From Lentisphaera profundi (GTDB taxonomy: Bacteria; Verrucomicrobiota; Lentisphaeria; Lentisphaerales; Lentisphaeraceae), in assembly GCF_028728065.1 (NCBI RefSeq), contig NZ_CP117812.1:124001-188000 (forward strand): a stretch of 64,000 bases of DNA, read 5' to 3'. The notes below the pieces were generated by a model. The model did no database searches. It was given only the letters and a program-made list of their open reading frames with translations, and was not told the DNA's origin. The translations under genes and the position numbers were made by a program. Below, piece after piece: positions 1-8,537 of this stretch. Numbering within the stretch: the stretch's first letter is position 1; each line of letters opens with the position of its first letter.

Positions 1-329
1 TGATAGCCACTTACTTCTAGAAGATCTGTATAGGGAATTATGTTCTTGGGCCACTGACTCCAGTGAATCGCTGCCTCCTGCATTTCCCAAAAGTTACGTC
101 CGCCGAGAGTTGAAGCTCGAGAGGGCCCACACTTAGGATTGCTCACAAAAGCATTTTGAAAGAGGATTCCTTCTTTTGCGAGACGATCGAGATGAGGTGT
201 TTTCACCCAAGTATCACCAAAGCAAGCAGCATGGGACATATCATCCGCAATCGCGAATAAAATATTGGGACGCTCGCTCGCCATGAGTGAAGAAAAGAGA
301 AAACTGCTTAACAATAAAAACTTGTACAT
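1..329 (-). CDS. sulfatase, N-terminal part (runs off the window edge)
   Basis: The first 109 codons of a secreted S1-family (formylglycine-dependent) sulfatase. The N-terminus is a short Lys-containing hydrophobic signal peptide ending near SLMASERPN. It is followed by the metal-binding start of the family fold (NILFAIADDMS). The FGly signature CGPSR lies near residue 71, with the Cys as the residue converted to formylglycine. An AAGG ribosome-binding site lies about 9 bases upstream of the ATG. The rest of the gene lies to the left of the window, so substrate class and integrity cannot be judged. The sulfatase call is firm; substrate is unknown. Confidence 0.9.
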   Translation of the reverse strand, partial: MYKFLLLSSFLFSSLMASERPNILFAIADDMSHAACFGDTWVKTPHLDRLAKEGILFQNAFVSNPKCGPSRASTLGGRNFWEMQEAAIHWSQWPKNIIPYTDLLEVSGY

Positions 330-463
330 GAAAAATCACCTTTAATGAGGATTAGAAACTGAATTAAGATACGTATCTAAACGTTGAGTATTACAAAGAT
401 CTATACAGTTCATATAAAAAGCGTTCGCAGATTTTTATAGATCTTGCGTTTAAAATCAATAAA

Positions 464-491
464 TTGATGTTCTTACTGTTTATGATATGAT
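464..491 (+). promoter_or_regulatory. sigma70-like promoter of the protease gene
   Basis: TTGATG and TATGAT boxes are separated by 16 bases, 26 bases upstream of the GTG start. Predicted transcription would begin near 498, leaving a very short leader that contains the AGGAG ribosome-binding site. The boxes were read by eye and have not been tested. Confidence 0.4.
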
Positions 492-516
492 GGTTTAATT
501 AAACAGGAGCTCAGAC

Positions 517-1485
517 GTGAAATTCATATTTACCCTCTTCATTTTCGTATTATTATCCGCATGTACAAGCCTTAGTGAAAACCAGGATTCGCATACAAGC
601 ACTGTACTTAATGAGCCGGTATTGATTATTGACGATATCAAATTGCGTGGTGAATTTGAAAAGAAAATGACTACGCTCTTCAAAGAGGGTACGCCTAGCA
701 CACATGAAAAACTTCAGCAAGAGCTTTCTCGAAAAACGTGTAAATTGGAACTGCCGTCGGCAGGGATATTAAATCTTACTCCAGCAGAAATTTATCAGCA
801 TCGTGTTAAAAGTACGGTGATGGTGGGAGTCCTCTACAATTGTAAAAGTAAGACATGCAAAAAGATCCACAGTAGTATTGCTTCTGGCGTTATTATTCAT
901 GAAGATGGTATCGTCGTCACCAATTATCATGTGGTAGATAGTAAACAAACTAATCTCAAAGGCATGGGTGTAATGACTGCTGATGGTCACGCTTTCCTTG
1001 TAGATGAGGTCTTAGCGGCAGACAAAGTAAATGATATTGCGATCCTTAAACTTAAAGCCGCATCGGATTTAACGGCAGTACCGATTTCCCGTGATGAGCC
1101 TGTGGGTAATTCTGTTACACTTATTACTCATCCTATGGGGAAGTTTTACACCCTGACTCAAGGCTATGTATCACGGTACCATGTGGGAAAGGATAAGCGT
1201 TGCATAATGAATATCACCGCGGATTATGCAAAAGGTTCCAGTGGAGGTCCTGTTTTCAATAATCGTGGTGATCTGATCGGTCTCGTTTCGAGTACCTTTT
1301 CAATTGCGTATACCAATGTACCGTTGGTCACTGATGGTGAAACTAAATCCTTGGCAATGAAGAGTGGAAATGATAAAAAGCAGGCAATGTATAATGGTCG
1401 CCCAGTAATACTGGGGCTAAACCATCAGATGACCGTAAAGAATACAGTACCCTCACGTGCAATTCTTAAGCTAATTGAGAAGTAA
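517..1485 (+). CDS. lipoprotein trypsin-like serine protease (S1C/DegP-like)
   Basis: A 322-residue exported protease. The start is GTG, chosen because AGGAG sits seven bases upstream and the product begins with a lipoprotein signal (lipobox LSAC, Cys16). The chymotrypsin-fold triad is visible: His138 in TNYHVV, Asp173 in NDIAIL and Ser242 in GSSGGP. A Cys-rich insertion (CKSKTCKK) precedes the catalytic domain. There is no PDZ domain after the protease domain, unlike DegP/HtrA, so this is a stand-alone S1 protease anchored in an outer or inner membrane. Its substrate is unknown. It is monocistronic: a gene fragment follows on the other strand. A 5-bp hairpin (1494-1509) just after the stop lacks a T-run. 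Confidence 0.85.
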   Translation: MKFIFTLFIFVLLSACTSLSENQDSHTSTVLNEPVLIIDDIKLRGEFEKKMTTLFKEGTPSTHEKLQQELSRKTCKLELPSAGILNLTPAEIYQHRVKSTVMVGVLYNCKSKTCKKIHSSIASGVIIHEDGIVVTNYHVVDSKQTNLKGMGVMTADGHAFLVDEVLAADKVNDIAILKLKAASDLTAVPISRDEPVGNSVTLITHPMGKFYTLTQGYVSRYHVGKDKRCIMNITADYAKGSSGGPVFNNRGDLIGLVSSTFSIAYTNVPLVTDGETKSLAMKSGNDKKQAMYNGRPVILGLNHQMTVKNTVPSRAILKLIEK

Positions 1486-1519
1486 GTAAGGGAGTGCCTT
1501 ATCAGGCACATGATCGTTG

Positions 1520-1894
1520 AATTATTTCTTCGGGCTTTTGATTGATTGCTGTAAATATTTATCGAGTGGTACGAGTAGATTTTTCGCTTCAGAAAATTCA
1601 TCTGAGAGGGCTTGGGCTCCTTTGATCATATCGACCGAGAGGCCGCGGGTCGTACTTATATTTGTTTTCGCTTGGTTTTGAGGTGAAGAATCGAGGGTGA
1701 CGGACTGTAAAAGTAAGGCGAGCCCAGCAATTTTATTTTCTTTCACACCATCACCACGGATATAGAGCATACCTAGATTGCCGATAGCCCAAGCATCCCC
1801 TTGCACGGAGGCTTTACGATACCATTCATTGGCTTTGGCAAAGTCAACTTTAGTACCACGACCATTTTCAAACATTAAGCCCAAATTGAATTGA
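1520..1894 (-). pseudogene. truncated copy of the Sel1-repeat gene
   Basis: Near-identical in DNA and protein to the 3' part of the intact Sel1 gene at 10480-11154, down to the C-terminus QQSIKSPKK. The 5' part, including the signal peptide, is missing. Homology stops abruptly at 1894 after the codons for QFNLGLMFENG. Inside the copy one whole 36-residue Sel1 repeat is absent: the join falls in a 9-bp word (ACCATTTTC) that occurs twice, 108 bp apart, in the intact gene. An open frame continues to 1944 through unrelated sequence, but no start or signal peptide fits. It is therefore most likely a non-functional duplicate fragment. Confidence 0.85.
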
Positions 1895-1992
1895 TCACAT
1901 ACTTCACTATTCCCACGCCGTGTGTAACTGAGAATATTCAACAACTAATGCTTCCCTTTGATAATGACCTTTAGGCTCGTGCGGAAGTGAGC

Positions 1993-2077
1993 TGTTATGA
2001 GGAGTCCAGTGCGGTAGTACCGCACGCTGGGATCTGTGAGTGGGTAGTCGGGAGACCGGCTGTCCTACCTCGATAAA
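1993..2077 (+). ncRNA. 3' end of a group II intron (domains V and VI), relic
   Basis: Bases 2002-2034 can fold as a domain V-like hairpin: a proximal helix closed by CCAG/CUGG, a two-base CG bulge on the 3' side, and a distal stem UGCGG/CCGCA with a short loop. Bases 2040-2074 form a domain VI-like hairpin (GGUAG pairing with CUACC) with an unpaired A about eight bases from the expected intron end at CUCGAU. This order is characteristic of the 3' end of bacterial group II introns. No reverse transcriptase gene and no 5' domains are present, so it is a truncated remnant. The first helix has a G-A mismatch, which suggests decay. Confidence 0.55.
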
Positions 2078-2162
2078 AAAAATACATTTAAAAAGAAATC
2101 TATTGTAGTTCAATACTCCCGTTGTACTATTTTCTACATACAAATTATTAGGAGGGTTTTTT

Positions 2163-4775
2163 ATGCGGTGGATATTGATATTTATATGTGGATTGGCTTA
2201 TTCACAGGAATTACCTGTTCTGTTTAAAGTTAAGGGGTATTTAACATATGGTTATAAAATCAACGATGAATGGGTTTTAAAACCAAAATCATTTGAATTA
2301 GCAACTAAATTCTTCCAAGAAGGATATGCGATTATTAAAGAGGAAGGTTCATATAAAGATTATGTTTTTATAGATAGTAAATGTGATGTGCTCATTAGAG
2401 CTCGAGAAATTTTTTGCGTAGCACCTCATAAATATATATGTAAAGTTAAAAAGAGTGATGATGACGATGACTATAGTTTTTTTCTTTATGATGCAAAAAG
2501 ACAAAATCAACTAGGTGAACAATATCGTGCTATGGAAGTGATGGGACCAAATCATATAGCTATCTCTACAAATGATTTAAATAAAGGTAAAGATGTCGTT
2601 GGCCGTACTACCATAATTACTCCTAATAGACGACAGACAATTACTCATGTGGACAGTGATCGAAAATTCCTTAAATATAATGCCATTATTGATTTTTCAG
2701 GAAACCGACTCTTTAAAGAGTATGGAAGAATATCAATGCATGCATTTGAAAAGGGAATTGCAAAAATTTTTTGTGATGATGGAATAAGTTATATAAACGA
2801 ACAAAACGAGTTTTTAACTCCATTTTTCAAGGGTTTTCGATATTATATGCAACTCAATAGAATTTTTCCTTGTGTTCAAAAAGGTAAATGGGGCCTTAAA
2901 TATCCTTCGGGTAAATTCGCACTCAAGCCCATCTACGATAAACTAGAAGCATCGGGTAGTAATGGAGAAATGATACTTCATAAAAATGGGCTTAAAGGTA
3001 TATATGATTTAAACAAAGGTAAGCTTATAGTACCTGCTAAGTACAAATACGCCAGTATTGGAAGTATTGATAAAGGTGTTACTGCTGAAGGTAGAGTAGA
3101 TGTGTATTTTGATAACGGAAAGATCGTTAGATTACCTAAGGGGAATATGGCAACGGCAACGCAAGGGGAAAATATGGTCTATTTTTCCACTGATAATGAT
3201 ATACAATTTATGGATGATAATGGTAAAGTTTTTCTGCGTTTCCAAAAAAAGAAATATACTTGGACATCTATAGATTTAGTAAAAGATGGTTTTATTATTG
3301 ACTTCAAAGATTCCAAAAATCCTAAAAATAATACTAAGACTTTTTATAGCAATAAAAATAAAAAATTATGCAGTAACTATAGCAAAATCAGCGATTTTAT
3401 TAATGGACGCGCTGTTGTTACGTATAAGGATAAAAAAGGTAAGCCTTATTATAGGATAGTTAAAGATACTGGAGGGTTTTTAAATAAATATACCTTTGAA
3501 GAGGTTTTTTGTTTATCAAAATTACATAAAGATAACTTACTTGGGCTAAAATATAAAGGTAAATATGGCGTTCTAAATACCTTAGATGGAAAGTGGCTTG
3601 TGAAACCAATTATGTCTGGTCTTATGATTGACAACAGTATGACTTATTATTATGATTTAATTGGATTTTGGTACAAAAATACTTACTGTTTGTTTAATAC
3701 AGATGGAAAATTCATCTATAAAGGACCCTTTGTAAAAACGGTTGAACAATCATTCGAAAATCCTTCAAATTTCTCCGGGAAAAAAGATGAAAAATTTCGA
3801 ATTATTTTAACTGATGAGCAAGGGAAATTCGCAATTTTAAAAAACAATGGGCAAATTATTGTTCCATTTCTTAAAATTTCAAAATTTAATGTTGTTGAAT
3901 ATGTTAGGCTAGGTAAGGAAGATACACCTTCTACAGCAGCTGAATTTAGACATTACTTAGGGCGCCCATTAATTGATAAGTATGGCGCGGTTGAACAAAA
4001 AGATGGAACATTTTTAAAAACTGAGAAGTACCCGTTTAAATTTAAACACGGTGTATCAGTCTTTGCCACTCATGTAACTGATAATATAGGTGGTAAGTAT
4101 ATGAGAAAAAAGGGAGAATGGACATCTAAAGACAATAAAACTCTGTATATAGATTTTGATTCATTATTTGGGGTTATGAAGATTAATGGAGAGATTCTAA
4201 TTGAACCCAAATATAAATACATAAAATACCTAAAAAAAGATGTCTTTGAATTGAGGATGGATTCAAAAGAGCAACTAATAAATATAACAACTAAAAAAAG
4301 CCTAAATTTGTTAGATTATGAATCAATAACATGCGATGAAGAAGATGGAGTTCTAAGATATAATTATATGGGCCATAATTCCTTTATTAATGAGGATTTT
4401 GAGGTGGAACCAGGGTATAATGATGTGCAAAATTATTCTAATAAGTATCAAATTGATTATAAGTGGTATTATAACTTCAATCGTGAAGAGAGGTCATTTG
4501 TCATTAATTCTGATGGAAAAACAATTCTTCCATATTATCCAACAACAGACTGCAGTATAGGTGTATCGATGGGCACGGAGAGATCTTTTCCAAATGTGAA
4601 CAATGATGATTATAGAAAAGAATACTCTGTATTATTTAAAAATGAAAAATATAAAGGCTATCATAAGTATACAGAACCAGAATTCACAGATCATCCTATG
4701 CAATTACGACGCAGCGTCGGTGATACTACAACAAACACATCTATGCCTCCAACATTCCTTTTTAAAAGTCTCTAA
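2163..4775 (+). CDS. secreted WG-repeat protein
   Basis: 870 residues, starting after a strong AGGAGGG ribosome-binding site six bases from the ATG. A short signal peptide (to about AYSQ, residue 15) is followed by many degenerate WG/KWG beta-repeats. Examples are GKWGLKYPSGKFALKPIY near residue 240, GLKGIYDLNKGKLIVPAKY near 275, GKYGVLNTLDGKWLVKPI near 465, GKFAILKNNGQIIVPF near 555 and LFGVMKINGEILIEPKYKY near 670. Each follows the family pattern (WG or G.V...G...I.P.Y). Such repeats are thought to form beta-propeller-like binding surfaces; no enzymatic motif is visible. Base composition is more AT-rich than its neighbours, and debris flanks it on both sides, so horizontal acquisition is possible. 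The partner or ligand is unknown. Confidence 0.75.
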   Translation: MRWILIFICGLAYSQELPVLFKVKGYLTYGYKINDEWVLKPKSFELATKFFQEGYAIIKEEGSYKDYVFIDSKCDVLIRAREIFCVAPHKYICKVKKSDDDDDYSFFLYDAKRQNQLGEQYRAMEVMGPNHIAISTNDLNKGKDVVGRTTIITPNRRQTITHVDSDRKFLKYNAIIDFSGNRLFKEYGRISMHAFEKGIAKIFCDDGISYINEQNEFLTPFFKGFRYYMQLNRIFPCVQKGKWGLKYPSGKFALKPIYDKLEASGSNGEMILHKNGLKGIYDLNKGKLIVPAKYKYASIGSIDKGVTAEGRVDVYFDNGKIVRLPKGNMATATQGENMVYFSTDNDIQFMDDNGKVFLRFQKKKYTWTSIDLVKDGFIIDFKDSKNPKNNTKTFYSNKNKKLCSNYSKISDFINGRAVVTYKDKKGKPYYRIVKDTGGFLNKYTFEEVFCLSKLHKDNLLGLKYKGKYGVLNTLDGKWLVKPIMSGLMIDNSMTYYYDLIGFWYKNTYCLFNTDGKFIYKGPFVKTVEQSFENPSNFSGKKDEKFRIILTDEQGKFAILKNNGQIIVPFLKISKFNVVEYVRLGKEDTPSTAAEFRHYLGRPLIDKYGAVEQKDGTFLKTEKYPFKFKHGVSVFATHVTDNIGGKYMRKKGEWTSKDNKTLYIDFDSLFGVMKINGEILIEPKYKYIKYLKKDVFELRMDSKEQLINITTKKSLNLLDYESITCDEEDGVLRYNYMGHNSFINEDFEVEPGYNDVQNYSNKYQIDYKWYYNFNREERSFVINSDGKTILPYYPTTDCSIGVSMGTERSFPNVNNDDYRKEYSVLFKNEKYKGYHKYTEPEFTDHPMQLRRSVGDTTTNTSMPPTFLFKSL

Positions 4776-5219
4776 TATCATGTTTGTGTTTCTTTAAGAG
4801 ATATAAAGCCGATATAGCTCCAAATAAGGGCTAAAAGCATATCTGATATAGGATATCCCACTTAAGCTTGTGTACCTGAAAAAGCTTCGGGAAACTCTTC
4901 AAGATTTTACCTGTCCCCGTTTAAAATCTAACTCTGTGGAGAAAAGAGTTTTTCCTGAGTGATGAGCCGCGTTATTATGGCATTTACTACAGTCGCCACT
5001 TTCAAATCAAACAGTCGTTTGACATTCTCAATAGATGTTTATGTTATAAGCAATTAACAGAAGTGTTGCACTTATTATAAGAATACAAGAGAGAGTAATA
5101 TTCACACAGGGTTATTTAAATAATTTCTGAATATAAACAGTGCTATTACACAATCGAGATTTGTAAGAATTATTCGGTTGAATTATGTTTTCACTTCAAT
5201 AAAAATATGTGGGGATATA
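4776..5219. other. intergenic debris: cytochrome c gene fragment plus a repeated 42-bp segment
   Basis: No intact gene. Bases 4921-4991 match, with about five differences, positions 45375-45444 inside the pentaheme gene, where they encode part of a heme-binding region (CSKCH context). Homology breaks exactly after TTTACTACA. Directly adjoining, 4988-5029 resembles 7119-7160 (shared blocks CTACAGTCGCC, CTTTCAAA, CAGTCG and TTGACA). The rest shows no recognisable coding or structural signal. The 3' part must hold the promoter of the next gene, but no convincing boxes were found. Confidence 0.6.
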
Positions 5220-5861
5220 ATGTTTTATATACGTTTAATTTTGCTTGTTGTTTTTTCTTTTAATGTACACAGTAGTTCACTTGAGGGCATTTGGGTTGGA
5301 AGATGGTTTAAAGAACAACCTATCTATTATAAGATTTATTCTAAACAAAATGACTCTGGGCGACAAAGTTTATATGGCGATTACTATACAATTAATGACG
5401 CAGGGATGAAATTTATTAAAATCCATTCTGAACTCCCCTTAGAAATAAGAAAAAGCGAAGCGGAAATGAAGTATACTTTATTAGAAGCAATTAAGAATAA
5501 AAAAGGGGTAATGGTAGCTACAGCAATATTTGACAAGGTATATAAATGTAATTTATACAAGGTTAGTGAAAGTGATTTTTCTCACTTCTCATTATCAAAT
5601 TGGGATAACTTGATAAAGCTATGTCGAAAAAAATATCGTATATCTGGGGATTTCAAATCTACTGCGTCTAAAGTAAAGTTAGGCTTTGACTATCAGTTAA
5701 TAAACGAACCAGGAAATAGTGCTCATTCATTAGTAGTGACGTCTGTCTCTAAATATAGCCCCGCAGATCAGGGAGGAATGAAAAGAGGCGATAAGCTCAT
5801 TACATTTAATAAAAAAAATCTATCCACTGAATCAGAATTAAAAAAAATCTACGTTTCCTAA
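5220..5861 (+). CDS. secreted PDZ-domain protein, N-terminal part before a frameshift
   Basis: The start was set at ATG 5220 rather than further upstream because a signal peptide (FYIRLILLVVFSFNVHSS) follows at once and GGGG lies seven bases before it. The mature part (residues about 20-150) is a GIWVGRW-type domain I do not recognise. Residues about 155-214 are the first half of a PDZ domain (VTSVSKYSPADQGGMKRGDKLITFN). The reading frame then ends four codons after a run of eight A (5840-5847). The remaining PDZ strands and a further domain continue without interruption in the -1 frame. The protein as encoded would have a broken PDZ domain. See the following entry for the rest. Confidence 0.65.
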   Translation: MFYIRLILLVVFSFNVHSSSLEGIWVGRWFKEQPIYYKIYSKQNDSGRQSLYGDYYTINDAGMKFIKIHSELPLEIRKSEAEMKYTLLEAIKNKKGVMVATAIFDKVYKCNLYKVSESDFSHFSLSNWDNLIKLCRKKYRISGDFKSTASKVKLGFDYQLINEPGNSAHSLVVTSVSKYSPADQGGMKRGDKLITFNKKNLSTESELKKIYVS

Positions 5862-6697
5862 AAGAAAAATCGATAGTTTATATAACGGTCTTAAGAGCGG
5901 ATAAAAAACTTAAACTTAAACTTAAACCATTTAGAGTACCTGATGCAGATAAACCGAAATTTCATTTTTTTAAAAGAGCTGCACAAATCGTTGCCGGCAA
6001 TAGATTGATTATAGAAAAGAGGGACACACGAAATCAAAATCATGCTTCTATAGCTCCTATTAAACTATTAAGGATGAGAGGGGGAGCTATCAACTCTGGC
6101 AATTTCACTTCCGCAGAAGATTGGATTACAGTAAATTTTGGTAAGCAGTTTGGTTATAGAGGAATGTTTGGAGACCTAGGTGATTCTTACGGTAAAACTT
6201 ACATGACTGAACATGGTAGTTTTAAAGGGACATATGGATGGAATAAAAAATTAAAACCTAAAATCATTAATATTAATAAACAAAATGATTTATTGGGATC
6301 AAGAATTACAGATTTTTCTTGTGTATCACTAAGTTCAAATGAGAAACATTCCTCTTGGAAAATCCAAGTCGAAAAAAATAAAGACTATTATGTGGTCGTC
6401 CGATCCGGTAATGTTTTAAACAAAGCTTTCAAAGGATGTCATATTAAAGTAAATGGTGAAACAGCAATTCATATTGATAATAAAAATTCTCAGGAAAATA
6501 GATTAATAACAAGCAAACCTATAAAATTAAATGCGAAAGATGGTTTTATAACTCTAACGGGAGGATTAATCAATAATCCTTCTGAGGCTTATAACTTTAT
6601 AAGCCTAATCATGATTTGGCAGTTACGAGAGGTTAGTTCGGGCACAGTAAGAACAATTTTTGAATATGATGCCAGAGGAAGACAACTAAATTTTTAA
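5846..6697 (+). pseudogene. C-terminal part of the frameshifted PDZ protein
   Basis: In the -1 frame relative to the preceding gene the sequence stays open from the A8 run to the stop at 6697. It begins with the missing PDZ strands (NLRFLKEKSIVYITVLRADKK). A secreted domain of about 230 residues follows (GGAINSGNFTSAEDWITVNF onwards), which I cannot assign; beta-rich spacing suggests a sugar- or ligand-binding module. No start codon with a ribosome-binding site lies at its head, although a TTG at 6005 could initiate weakly. It is best read as the second half of one gene of about 490 codons, split by a homopolymer frameshift (mutation, sequencing error, or -1 slippage at A AAA AAA). Confidence 0.6.
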
Positions 6698-6929
6698 ACG
6701 TTTATAGCAAACCACTTGTTATCAATATTCAGTACAGGCGCCGTCGTATTTAGCACGTCTTATATAATTTATATCGCCTTCGTTCAAGTCCTCTCCCAGT
6801 ATAAAGCCGCTCCGCTATTTACATGGAAGAGTTCTTGATCTTCAGTTGATTTACTAACGTAATTCATCGCCATCGGGCAGAAAACCAAAGGTTTTTGTGT
6901 TATACTAGATTTCAAAAAAAGTGATATGA

Positions 6930-7049
6930 ATGAATAATCAAATCTTTGAAAAAGCCTTAAATCTAAATGCGCCTTGGTATATCAAAAACATAGAATTCTC
7001 AGCAGAGAATAAACAACTCGATATTTACATTGATTTCGAAAAAGGATAG
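6930..7049 (+). pseudogene. ISL3-family transposase N-terminal fragment
   Basis: Forty codons starting at ATG read like the N-terminus of ISL3-family transposases (ALNLNAPWYIKNIEFSAEN, then LDIYIDFEKG). In intact members this precedes a CxxC zinc-binding motif. Here a TAG interrupts exactly where that motif should begin, and no downstream transposase sequence remains. The 230 bases before it and the 220 bases after it contain nothing else I can identify, apart from one copy of a short repeat (7119-7160) also found at 4988-5029. Confidence 0.6.
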
Positions 7050-7270
7050 AATCCCGTTGTTTCTGTAAATTGATGTGACCAATTTTAGTTAAACAGAATA
7101 ATTTTTTTTGTAGTAATCCTACAGTCGCCGCTTTCAAAACTAGCAGTCGCTTGACAGTTTATTTAAAGTATCTTGTTTTCACAAGCTATTATATATTTTC
7201 GGATAAGCACTAATTACCTACGTGATATAGGTCAGATAAGAAAGCCATGGAGAAGCAAGTAAATTAACCT

Positions 7271-8509
7271 TCACGTAAACAGTTTGTGATGTTTTCGATA
7301 ACGTAATTCTTTTTTCATTTCTTTGTGATCGTAACGATGTGGACCAAATGCTTTTGAAGCGGTCAAAAAAGTCAATACTCCTAATGCACCTAGAACGGCG
7401 GTGAATATTGAAGTAAATAATAGACTGTAAGCGATTATTCCCAGATATCGACCGAGCGGCACACGCTTAAATAAAAACACAATAGCTAAGCTATTAATAA
7501 TGAGCGTGATACCTCCAAATGCGATTGAGTTATAATTCATTTCACCCCTAGTTAGATTCAAGAGTAAAAATAAACTCATGAAAATAAGCAGTTCACTTAG
7601 TGCCCATACACTCAAAGATTTATCATAAAGTTGTTTAAGTTTCTTATAAGGTAAATCGGCAAGAGGCTCTAAGTCTATTTGTGGGATATTGTCACACGGC
7701 TGTCCTACCGGGATCATTTTTTTGTAGGCGGTGCAAAGCTCTTTATAAAAATCAATGCATGAGGTATGATTTGAAGTTTTATGGAGCTTAAATAATTTTT
7801 TTAAAAGCTTACGCTGTTTACGATCAAATTGCATTTCTCCCAAGTCTAATGCTTGACTTAGTTTTTCCCCCGTCAATAACTCATACGCAATACTTCTGTA
7901 CACATTAATCAGTTCTTTAACTGATTCAGAACCACCTACTGATACGGAAGTAATCGTCTGTTTATTTAAAAATTTAGTCGCTAGCAACTTAAGTTCCCCG
8001 CCACTGGTCATGAAGATGTCATCCATGCTAAGTTGGGGATAGACGACAGAACGTGAATGAAGATAATCTAAGACTTGGCTAAGTTGATCACATAAATTCA
8101 AAGCTAAGGTCAAATCCAACTTTTTATTTAAGGTATTCAACCATTGCGTGAGATTGATACCTTCAAAATCATCCAATAATACGCAATAATCGCCATACTC
8201 AATGGGTTCATTTTGAGCATTGAAATTCAGCGTTTCTATACGGTGTAAATATTTAAGGGACGCCAAATAGGGATGAGCTAAAGTGGAAAATAATTTAAAG
8301 TTTTCTTGTAGATTTTGAATTTTCTCTTGGTTTTGTTGAGTATGAGGAAGGACAATTTTTATAATAATATCAGAAAATGATTCTGTATCATATCCTCTAT
8401 AAAGTTGATGTTCACCTGCAATCCGATCTTTCAAAAGAAAGTGATCAAAACTGGCTAAAGCAATAGCTTCATCAAGTGTATTAAGTTCCCCTATACTAAC
8501 ATCCATCAT
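7271..8509 (-). CDS. membrane pseudokinase paired with the upstream Ser/Thr kinase
   Basis: About 412 residues with a Ser/Thr-kinase fold whose catalytic residues are gone. The N-lobe lysine is kept (IIIK). The catalytic loop HRDIKPGN of the neighbour is replaced by YPQLSMDD, and DFG by ATK. Alignable stretches such as LKYLHR and GINLTQW show that it is a paralogue of the adjacent active kinase. The C-terminal 100 residues hold three or four hydrophobic membrane segments and end in a basic tail. I chose the start at 8509 because AGAGGG lies five bases upstream and the product then begins MMDVSIGEL, matching the kinase's N-terminal repeat. An upstream ATG at 8569 would overlap the kinase gene by 32 bases. 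It probably scaffolds or regulates the kinase. Confidence 0.75.
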   Translation of the reverse strand: MMDVSIGELNTLDEAIALASFDHFLLKDRIAGEHQLYRGYDTESFSDIIIKIVLPHTQQNQEKIQNLQENFKLFSTLAHPYLASLKYLHRIETLNFNAQNEPIEYGDYCVLLDDFEGINLTQWLNTLNKKLDLTLALNLCDQLSQVLDYLHSRSVVYPQLSMDDIFMTSGGELKLLATKFLNKQTITSVSVGGSESVKELINVYRSIAYELLTGEKLSQALDLGEMQFDRKQRKLLKKLFKLHKTSNHTSCIDFYKELCTAYKKMIPVGQPCDNIPQIDLEPLADLPYKKLKQLYDKSLSVWALSELLIFMSLFLLLNLTRGEMNYNSIAFGGITLIINSLAIVFLFKRVPLGRYLGIIAYSLLFTSIFTAVLGALGVLTFLTASKAFGPHRYDHKEMKKELRYRKHHKLFT

Positions 8510-8537
8510 TCCCACCCTCTTACGACTCAATAATATT

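Noticed and set aside
1494-1509. Hairpin GTGCC-TTATCA-GGCAC as terminator of the protease gene
   Set aside because: Five-bp stem with no T-run.
1907-2143. 78-codon open frame on the minus strand
   Set aside because: It overlaps the group II intron 3' hairpins and has no family pattern; its openness follows from the RNA sequence.
5840-5861. Programmed -1 frameshift as the preferred explanation
   Set aside because: The slippery heptamer is present but I see no stable stem-loop or pseudoknot close downstream; kept only as an alternative.
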